Assembly: GCA_937873805.1 (NCBI GenBank)
Contig: CALMWO010000262.1
Location: 1 to 6,841 of the forward strand
Length of the DNA stretch: 6,841 bases
Reading direction: 5' to 3'
From: an uncultured Hyphomonadaceae bacterium
Lineage (GTDB): Bacteria; Pseudomonadota; Alphaproteobacteria; Caulobacterales; Hyphomonadaceae
The position numbers and the translations under genes were made by a program. Numbering within the stretch: position 1 is the first letter of the stretch; each line of letters begins with the position of its first letter. Below are positions 1-4,568 of this stretch, one piece after another. The notes under the pieces were generated by a model, which saw nothing but the letters and a program-made list of their open reading frames with translations, ran no database searches and was not told the DNA's origin.

Positions 1-1
1 G

Positions 2-280
2 ATTGCGCCAGCCTGGGGCCGCGCGCCCAAGTGGATGAAGGATTCCTCGATCGAGGCCGTGAAGTGGCGGTTGGTCAATCCGGACGCGAGCGTTTCGGCC
101 CAGCATGACCGTTGGATGAACGAGAAGAAAACCGATGGCTGGAAATATGGCCGCGCGAAGAACGGCGTGAAGAAGACCCACCCGATGATGGTGCCTTACG
201 GCGATCTGCCGGAAGTCGAACGACGGAAGGATGCGCTGGTCAACGCGGTGATCGATGCGCTGACCAAGCCGATGCGCTAG
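2..280 (+). CDS. RyR-domain protein, 3' end only (5' part outside the window)
   Basis: The reading frame is open from base 2 to a TAG stop at 278-280 and has no start that must be used, so this is the last 92 codons of a longer gene. The C-terminal part matches the RyR domain (named after its repeats in ryanodine receptors; also found in bacterial proteins): an H-D-x-W-M helix, then DGWKYG, then KKTHPMMVPYGDLPE and a K-D-A-L helix at the end. In bacteria this domain occurs alone, or at the C-terminus of larger proteins such as TrkA-N NAD-binding proteins; its role there is poorly understood and ligand binding is a common guess. The visible residues before the domain (PAWGRAPKWMKDSS) do not identify a partner domain. 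The gene converges on the CoA-transferase and overlaps it by four bases. The domain call is firm; the function is unknown. Confidence 0.8.
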   Translation: MAPAWGRAPKWMKDSSIEAVKWRLVNPDASVSAQHDRWMNEKKTDGWKYGRAKNGVKKTHPMMVPYGDLPEVERRKDALVNAVIDALTKPMR

Positions 281-1500
281 GTTGCCTTGCGGTCGTCGGG
301 CTTCTTCGCTGCGGCGGCGATACGTTCCGCATCCGCATCGCTGAAGCCGAGCTCCTTCAGAACCTCAAGCGTGTGCTCGCCCAAAGCCGGAGGATCGCGG
401 CGGATGTCCGCCGGCGTGCCGGTGAAATTCACCGGGTGCTGCATCGTCGTGTACGAGAAGCCCGCCGGATGCTCGCGTTCGTGGATGAAGCCGGTGGCGC
501 GGAGATGCGGATCCTCCAGCACTTCCTGAAGCGTCGCGCAGCGGGCGGCGGGAATGTCGGCCTTGCCGAGCAGCGCGAGCCATTCATCCGTCGTCTTGGT
601 GGCGGCGACTTCGCCGACGAGCTGGTAGAGCGCGCCGATATTGGCGGTGCGCGCGTTGTAGGTTGAGAAGCGCGGATCGGTGGTCATGACCTCGGGCCGG
701 CCGCCAAGCTCGAAGAAGGTGACCCACTGCTTGTCGCTATAGGGCATGATGCCGATATAGCCGTCCTTGGTCGGATACGGCTTGCGATTCGATGAGGACG
801 AACGCGTGTAGGCCATCTGCGCCATCGGCGGGTTGAAGGTGTGGCCGTAGAGGTTCTCGACGAGGTTGAACGCCGTGAACGACTCCAGCATCGGCGCTTC
901 GATGAACTGGCCCTTGCCCGTCTGTGCTTTCGCATAGAGACCGGCGATGGTCGCATAGGCGGCGTGGAGGCCTGAAACCTTGTCGGCCATCAGGGCCGGC
1001 ATGTATTGCGGTGGACCGCCATCGCGCACGTGGAACAGGTCAGCGATGCCCGAGCCAGCCTGGATGAGATCGTCATAGGCAGGCTTGCCCGCGTAAGGAC
1101 CATCCGCACCATAGCCGGCGCAGTGAACGTAGACGATGTCTTCGCGGATCTTCTTCAGATCGTCATAGCCGAGGCCGAGGCGCTTCAGGCCGTCCATGCG
1201 GACGTTGGTGAAGAACACATCGCACTGCTTCACCAGACGCTTCAGCGCCTCGATGCCGCCAGCGTCCTTCAGGTCGAGCAGGATGGCGCGCTTGTTGCGG
1301 TTGCAGCCCATGTAGATGGCGCCCATGTTCGGCGCCGGTGACGGACCGGCATGACGCATGATGTCGCCCGTGCCGTTCTCGACCTTGATGACATCGGCGC
1401 CCATGTCGCCCATCAGCTGGGTCGCATAGGGGCCGAGAACGACCGTCGACAGGTCGAGAATTTTCACGCCGTTGAGCGGTCCGGTCGAAGTCGAAGACAA
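277..1500 (-). CDS. Family III CoA-transferase (CaiB/BaiF type)
   Basis: This 407-residue protein has the family's usual length of about 400. Family III enzymes move CoA between carboxylic acids through aspartyl-CoA intermediates in the cytoplasm. The N-terminal GPLNGVKILDL, then GPYATQLMGDMGADVIKVE, the NRNKRAILLDLK segment and the D-V-F-F-T-N-V-R region form the typical Rossmann-like first half. The GYGADGPYAGKPAYDD segment carries the expected catalytic aspartate at about residue 143. The small domain and the C-terminal return (residues about 180-370, including TGKGQFIEAPMLES) are complete. I chose the TTG start at 1500 because AGGAGG (1510-1515) lies 9 bases before it and the protein then begins just ahead of the conserved domain. 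An ATG at 1554 would add 18 arginine-rich residues and read through that ribosome binding site. The acyl substrate cannot be told; carnitine, formate/oxalate, racemase and bile-acid branches look alike at this level. The gene is transcribed divergently from irr, and its stop overlaps the RyR gene's stop. Confidence 0.93.
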   Translation of the reverse strand: MSSTSTGPLNGVKILDLSTVVLGPYATQLMGDMGADVIKVENGTGDIMRHAGPSPAPNMGAIYMGCNRNKRAILLDLKDAGGIEALKRLVKQCDVFFTNVRMDGLKRLGLGYDDLKKIREDIVYVHCAGYGADGPYAGKPAYDDLIQAGSGIADLFHVRDGGPPQYMPALMADKVSGLHAAYATIAGLYAKAQTGKGQFIEAPMLESFTAFNLVENLYGHTFNPPMAQMAYTRSSSSNRKPYPTKDGYIGIMPYSDKQWVTFFELGGRPEVMTTDPRFSTYNARTANIGALYQLVGEVAATKTTDEWLALLGKADIPAARCATLQEVLEDPHLRATGFIHEREHPAGFSYTTMQHPVNFTGTPADIRRDPPALGEHTLEVLKELGFSDADAERIAAAAKKPDDRKAT

Positions 1501-1509
1501 AGGGGCGAT

Positions 1510-1515
1510 CCTCCT
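1510..1515 (-). promoter_or_regulatory. Ribosome binding site of the CoA-transferase (decides a TTG start)
   Basis: Read on the minus strand this is AGGAGG, a full Shine-Dalgarno core, 9 bases before a TTG codon at 1500-1498. It lies inside the frame that would be translated from the upstream ATG at 1554. No comparable site precedes that ATG, so the TTG start is preferred. Confidence 0.75.
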
Positions 1516-1728
1516 GCGCCGCAGTTGCGCGCGGCTTTGCGCCTGCCTATCCACGGCAGACGGCGGTTTGCAAGTCTCAGCCGCGTTACTGTGCCCGAGA
1601 GGCGATTATCAGCGGATTGCGATACAGCCACGAAGGACGGCTAGCGTTTGCGGAATGGGCCACGGCGGGACTGGAGTGGCATTTGCCTCACATTTCTGCG
1701 GCTTTTTCGCTCGACAGGTGCTAGTCCC

Positions 1729-1757
1729 TTGCTTTCGCAACAAACTAGAACCATTCT
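1729..1757 (+). promoter_or_regulatory. Possible irr promoter overlapping the operator
   Basis: TTGCTT at 1729-1734 could serve as a -35 box. Two -10 candidates follow. ACTAGAAC (1744-1751) resembles the alphaproteobacterial/Caulobacter -10 pattern GCTANAWC at 7 of 8 positions, but with a short spacer. CATTCT (1752-1757) has a 17-base spacer but a poor match. Either way the operator covers the -10 region, and transcription would begin within a few bases of the ATG at 1766. This is inference from weak consensus matches. Confidence 0.3.
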
Positions 1758-1759
1758 AG
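1745..1759. promoter_or_regulatory. Irr/Fur-type operator before irr (autoregulatory site)
   Basis: CTAGAA-CCA-TTCTAG is a perfect 6-3-6 inverted repeat ending six bases before the irr start codon. Its core TAGAA-N3-TTCTA matches, as I recall it, the iron control element (Irr box, TTTAGAA-N3-TTCTAAA) of alphaproteobacteria. A near-identical palindrome, TTAGAA-CGG-TTCTAA, stands before katG. A site at this position should block transcription or translation of the regulator's own gene. The palindrome is seen directly; binding by the product of the adjacent gene is inferred. Confidence 0.75.
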
Positions 1760-1765
1760 CATGCA

Positions 1766-2173
1766 ATGACCATCGTGAATCGTCTTCAATCTGCTGGCCT
1801 GCGCGCGACTCCCAAGCGGATCGCGATTGGCGGGCTGTTGTTCGATGGCATGGACCGTCACGTCACGGCTGACGATGTGGCTGCCCTCGCCCGCAAGGGT
1901 GGCGTGCGGGTGTCGCTGGCGACCGTCTACAATACGCTGAACCAGTTCGTGGCCGCCGGCCTGATGAAGCGCATCACGCTGGATACTGACCGCACCTATT
2001 TCGACACCAACGTGTCTGACCACCACCACCTGTTCTTTGAAGAGAACGGCGTGCTGCACGACATTCCCGGCGACTCGATCCGTGTCGAGGGCCTGCCGCC
2101 CATCCCGTCGGGTTCCAAAGTGCGCTCGGTGGAAGTCATCGTCCGCATGTCGGGCGAGAAGACAAAGCGCTAG
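1766..2173 (+). CDS. irr: Fur-family transcriptional regulator, Irr-like
   Basis: This 135-residue protein has the Fur-family layout. Residues 1-83 form the winged-helix DNA-binding domain, opening LQSAGLRATPKRIAI and with the recognition helix VSLATVYNTLNQFVAAGL at 49-66. A short dimerisation domain follows. Three features place it with Irr rather than Fur, Zur or PerR: it has no cysteine, so both CxxC zinc motifs are absent; it carries DHHHLFFEENGVLHDIP (85-101), the Irr-type HHH motif linked to heme binding; and it has the P-P-I-P-S-G then V-E-V-I-V-R-M ending. Irr proteins act when iron or heme is scarce and are inactivated through heme. The N-terminal cysteine-proline heme regulatory motif of Bradyrhizobium Irr is absent, as in most other Irr proteins. 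No Shine-Dalgarno sequence precedes the ATG, and an in-frame stop at 1757-1759 rules out an upstream start, so the message may be leaderless. The operator before the gene suggests autorepression. A peroxide-sensing (PerR-like) role is a possible alternative. Confidence 0.82.
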   Translation: MTIVNRLQSAGLRATPKRIAIGGLLFDGMDRHVTADDVAALARKGGVRVSLATVYNTLNQFVAAGLMKRITLDTDRTYFDTNVSDHHHLFFEENGVLHDIPGDSIRVEGLPPIPSGSKVRSVEVIVRMSGEKTKR

Positions 2174-2179
2174 GCGCGC

Positions 2180-3118
2180 TCACTTTACGCCGAGCATATC
2201 CCGCAAGGTTGCCGCCTCGATGTCCCACGCTTCGCTGCCAGGGGAGATGAGTTCGACGTGACCCGTGTTGAGCACCACGACGACATCGGCGTTATCGCCC
2301 GCGGCCTTGGCGCGGCGGGTGTAGCCTTCGCCAAGGACGGCTGGCGCGATGTTGTCGTCATGACCGTTGACGCTGACCTGACGAATCTTGAGCGGAAGCA
2401 TTTCGGCGGGCGATGTGTCCGATAGAACCTCGGCGCGTGTCGAACTGATATCGCCGACAAGCTGGTCGTAGATATCAGCGAGGCAATCGCGTTGCGTGAC
2501 GCCGCGCGATGCCTTGAGGTCTGCCAGGCCACCGGAGTTGACGACGCCAGCCAGCTTGAGCGGATTGTCCATGCGCATGGGACTGTTGGCGGGCAGCTTG
2601 TGACGCGCGGCGATCCAGAGCGCGAGATGGCCGCCTGCGGAGTGACCGATTGCAGCGACACGATTGAGATCGAGATTATAGGTGGCCGCCTGATCGCGGA
2701 GCGCATCTGCGGCATGAGCCACGTCGAGGAATGTGCCGGGATAGCCGCCGCCTTCTTCATCGACCCCGCGGTATTCGATGTTCCACACGGCGACGCCCTG
2801 CTCGCGCAGGTCCTCGGCGGCCCAGTTCATGATCGTGCGATCGGCAATGGATTTCTGCCAGCAGCCGCCATGGACCATCAGCACGATGGGATGCGGCCCG
2901 GCGCCTTGAGGCAACCACAGGTCCGCGATGTCGGTGGCGCCTGGTCCCCATTGAATGCTCTGCGTGGGCGAGACCTTCGGGCGACCAAGCAGATCATCCC
3001 ATGTCATCAAGCGGGTCACGCGCGGCGTCTCCTCTGATGTGGCGGCAGACGGCGGCGCGCTTGGCTGCGTGCAGGCAGCGAGGGCGGCGAGGCAAACGAG
3101 GGTAAGCGCGTGACGCAT
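2180..3118 (-). CDS. Predicted lipoprotein alpha/beta hydrolase, kynurenine formamidase-like
   Basis: This 312-residue protein starts with a short signal, MRHALTLVCL, and a lipobox L-A-A-C with the lipidated cysteine at residue 16. A Ser/Pro/Ala/Thr-rich linker follows to about residue 33. This predicts export and lipid anchoring, probably facing the periplasm. The hydrolase domain (about 55-310) has the oxyanion motif HGGCW at 83-87, the nucleophile elbow GHSAGG with Ser160, an acid in NGHDDN (Asp254 or Asp255) and the histidine in TGHVELISP (His287). HGGxW plus this triad is the pattern of animal and yeast kynurenine formamidases and of related carboxylesterases. The gene is divergent from kynU, the next pathway step, with a 63-base gap, which favours N-formylkynurenine hydrolysis. 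Export argues against it, so a general esterase remains possible. I chose the ATG at 3118 because it gives an ideal lipoprotein signal; an in-frame ATG at 3148 adds ten residues. A GAAGG lies only two bases before 3118, so the start is not certain. The gene ends six bases from the convergent irr. Confidence 0.88.
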   Translation of the reverse strand: MRHALTLVCLAALAACTQPSAPPSAATSEETPRVTRLMTWDDLLGRPKVSPTQSIQWGPGATDIADLWLPQGAGPHPIVLMVHGGCWQKSIADRTIMNWAAEDLREQGVAVWNIEYRGVDEEGGGYPGTFLDVAHAADALRDQAATYNLDLNRVAAIGHSAGGHLALWIAARHKLPANSPMRMDNPLKLAGVVNSGGLADLKASRGVTQRDCLADIYDQLVGDISSTRAEVLSDTSPAEMLPLKIRQVSVNGHDDNIAPAVLGEGYTRRAKAAGDNADVVVVLNTGHVELISPGSEAWDIEAATLRDMLGVK

Positions 3119-3181
3119 GACCTTCGTGTGGCGTGGGCGGTTCGCCATTGCAAGAGGCAGGCTGTCCGGCACAAATGGCAG
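3119..3181. promoter_or_regulatory. Divergent start region between the hydrolase and kynU
   Basis: Only 63 bases separate the chosen start codons, so both promoters must overlap each other or reach into the opposite gene. I see no strong Shine-Dalgarno sequence for kynU and only a close GAAGG (CCTTC at 3121-3125 on the + strand) for the hydrolase. No clear -35/-10 pair can be picked. An imperfect inverted repeat, GCCATT (3144-3149) with AATGGC (3174-3179), frames the middle and could bind a regulator, but it is too short to be convincing. Confidence 0.4.
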
Positions 3182-4408
3182 ATGGCTGAAGCGAACATTC
3201 CCACGACACGCGATGAATGCATGGCGCTGGATCGCAACGATCCGCTGGCGCCTGCGCGAGAAGCCTTCGCGCTGCCGAAGGGGGTGATCTACCTCGATGG
3301 TCATTCGCTGGGGCCAGCGACACATGCGGCGCTGGCGCGCGTCGAAAAGGCTGCGCGCGAGGAATGGGCAGGCGGGCTTATCCGGTCGTGGAATGATGCG
3401 GGGTGGATCGACCTGCCCCGCACGGTCGGCGCAAAGCTCGCGAGGCTCGCAGGCGCGAAGCCGGAGGAAGTGATCGTCTGCGATAGCGTTTCGGTGAACC
3501 TGTTCAAGCTGGCCTCCGCTGCGCTTCCGCTGGCGCGCAGCCGGACAATCGTGGTGGAGGAAAGCGAGTTTCCGACGGACCAGTATGTCGCTGAAGGCAT
3601 CGCGGCGGGCGGCACAGAAAAGCTGTTGCGCGTGGGCGAGGATGGCGGGCCTGAGGCAATGGACGGCGGCGTTCTGATCAAGAGCGTAGTCAACTATCGG
3701 ACGGGACGGGTTGCCGATGTGCGGACGCACGAGCAGCGAGCGGCTGCGAGCGGCGGGCTGATCGTCTGGGATCTGAGCCATGCTACGGGTGTGATCGATC
3801 TGAAGCTGGGCGCGGATGGCGCGAGGCTGGCGACGGGATGCACGTACAAGTTCGTGAATGGCGGGCCGGGAGCGCCGGCGTTTGTCTATGTGCGAGAAGA
3901 CCTGGCATCGAAGCTGAGCTCTCCCATCGCCGGATGGTTTGGCCACGCGGAACCGTTTGCGTTTGCTTCCGGCTATGCGCCGAAAGAGGGCGTCGCGAGA
4001 TTCGCGGCGGGGACGCCCGGCGTGCTGTCGCTGTCTGCGCTTGATGCAGCGATGGACGTGTTTGCCGGCGTGGAGACGAGCGCTCTGCAGCGGAAGGCGC
4101 GGCAGCTGGGCGATCTGATTGTCGCGCGCACCGCGGCCATGGGACTGGAGTCGATTTCGCCGGGCGTGGGCAAGCTACGTGGCGGGCATGTGAGCGTGCG
4201 CCATGATGAGGGATACGCTGTTGTGCAGGCGCTGATCGCGCGCGGGATCATTCCCGACTTCCGGGCGCCGGATGCGATGCGGTTCGGCGTGTCGCCCCTG
4301 ATCGTTCGCCATGTCGATGTGTGGGACGCAATGGACCAGCTTGCCGATGTGCTGGCCACACGCGCCTGGGACAAGCCGGAATTCCGGCGGCGCGCAGCGG
4401 TCACCTGA
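3182..4408 (+). CDS. kynU: Kynureninase (PLP-dependent)
   Basis: Kynureninase splits L-kynurenine into anthranilate and L-alanine in the cytoplasm during tryptophan degradation; 3-hydroxykynurenine can be a second substrate. The 408-residue product has the family's usual length. It opens with the typical ALDRNDPLAPAREAFALPKG then IYLDGHSLGP. It keeps the cofactor-binding segment CDSVSVNLFKL (100-110), VNYRTG, the PLP-contacting WDLSHATG (Asp197, His200), the Schiff-base lysine in CTYKFVNGGPG (Lys223), GWFGH (Trp252) and the FAAGTPGV loop. I chose the ATG at 3182 because family homology begins shortly after it. The upstream ATG at 3110 would add 24 basic, non-conserved residues and run into the hydrolase gene; an ATG at 3221 would cut into the conserved start. 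No good Shine-Dalgarno precedes 3182. Codon choice leans more to G-ending codons than in katG, which fits lower expression. No tryptophan dioxygenase gene is in the window. katG follows on the same strand after 160 bases with its own operators, so I treat it as separate. Confidence 0.95.
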   Translation: MAEANIPTTRDECMALDRNDPLAPAREAFALPKGVIYLDGHSLGPATHAALARVEKAAREEWAGGLIRSWNDAGWIDLPRTVGAKLARLAGAKPEEVIVCDSVSVNLFKLASAALPLARSRTIVVEESEFPTDQYVAEGIAAGGTEKLLRVGEDGGPEAMDGGVLIKSVVNYRTGRVADVRTHEQRAAASGGLIVWDLSHATGVIDLKLGADGARLATGCTYKFVNGGPGAPAFVYVREDLASKLSSPIAGWFGHAEPFAFASGYAPKEGVARFAAGTPGVLSLSALDAAMDVFAGVETSALQRKARQLGDLIVARTAAMGLESISPGVGKLRGGHVSVRHDEGYAVVQALIARGIIPDFRAPDAMRFGVSPLIVRHVDVWDAMDQLADVLATRAWDKPEFRRRAAVT

Positions 4409-4452
4409 AGGCAAATCACCGAAATCCCCTCTTTCAAGGACCGCACCGACGT

Positions 4453-4471
4453 TTTTGGAATTATTCCAAAA
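4453..4471. promoter_or_regulatory. Upstream katG palindrome (operator A)
   Basis: TTTTGGAATTATTCCAAAA is a perfect 19-base inverted repeat with one central base, far longer than chance would often give in GC-rich DNA. In the 6-3-6 register it reads TTGGAA-TTA-TTCCAA, which keeps the GAA-N3-TTC core of the irr site but has G in place of A next to the core. Its centre lies 33 bases from the centre of the second palindrome, about three helical turns. It may be a second Irr site or a site for another Fur-family protein. Confidence 0.7.
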
Positions 4472-4476
4472 TCGGC

Positions 4477-4505
4477 TTGATCCGTGTTTAGAACGGTTCT
4501 AAGTT
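4477..4505 (+). promoter_or_regulatory. Possible katG promoter
   Basis: TTGATC (4477-4482) is a fair -35 box. A spacing of 17 bases leads to TAAGTT (4500-4505), a weak -10 box. Operator B would then cover the spacer and the -10 box, a usual repressor position, and the leader before katG would be about 55 bases. The -10 match is poor, so the exact placement is uncertain. Confidence 0.3.
4488..4502. promoter_or_regulatory. Downstream katG palindrome, Irr-box type (operator B)
   Basis: TTAGAACGGTTCTAA is a perfect 15-base inverted repeat with one central base, preceded by a further T (TTTAGAA), so its left half matches the remembered Irr-box half-site TTTAGAA exactly. It differs from the irr operator only in the outermost pair and the spacer. 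It is the strongest sequence link between the Irr-like gene and katG. Confidence 0.75.
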
Positions 4506-4554
4506 TACTGTATCTGGCCCGCTCTCGACGGCGAGCCTCTCGGCAACAATCAAA

Positions 4555-4559
4555 GAGGG
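4555..4559 (+). promoter_or_regulatory. katG ribosome binding site
   Basis: GAGGG stands 9 bases before the ATG at 4569. This excludes the nearer ATG at 4562, which is only two bases away and opens a frame of just 11 codons. The site supports the full 728-residue product. Confidence 0.7.
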
Positions 4560-4568
4560 AAATGGCGC

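Larger units (their letters stand above)
1501..1765. other. Divergent intergenic region between the CoA-transferase and irr
   Basis: These 265 bases hold no convincing gene. The open frames across it are short, start at arbitrary points and encode no recognisable domain. The left end carries the CoA-transferase ribosome binding site (1510-1515). The right end carries the irr operator (1745-1759) and probably the irr promoter. A minus-strand GATAAT (ATTATC at 1605-1610) could be a -10 box for the CoA-transferase, but I find no good -35 box. The irr operator lies about 245 bases from the CoA-transferase start, so shared control by it is unlikely. Confidence 0.6.

Noticed and set aside
1605..1610. 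Minus-strand GATAAT as the -10 box of the CoA-transferase promoter
   Set aside because: No acceptable -35 box lies at 16-18 bases, so it is noted in the intergenic entry but not called.
1472..1759. A plus-strand frame spanning the irr upstream region that could have been a small gene
   Set aside because: It starts inside the CoA-transferase on the other strand, crosses the irr operator, and has no ribosome binding site or recognisable domain.
2166..2180. AGCGC-TAGGC-GCGCT hairpin at the irr/hydrolase junction as a bidirectional terminator
   Set aside because: The stem is only five base pairs, overlaps the irr stop and the last base of the hydrolase stop, and has no T-run on either side.
2492..3037. 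A 181-codon plus-strand frame opposite the hydrolase
   Set aside because: It is antisense to the hydrolase's catalytic core and shows no domain or ribosome binding site.
3144..3179. GCCATT / AATGGC inverted repeat as a kynU operator
   Set aside because: Six-base arms spaced 24 bases apart are expected often by chance, and no related copy is seen elsewhere in the window.
3119..3946. A 276-codon upstream extension of the hydrolase frame across kynU
   Set aside because: It runs antisense to conserved kynureninase sequence and would bury a clear lipoprotein signal in mid-protein.
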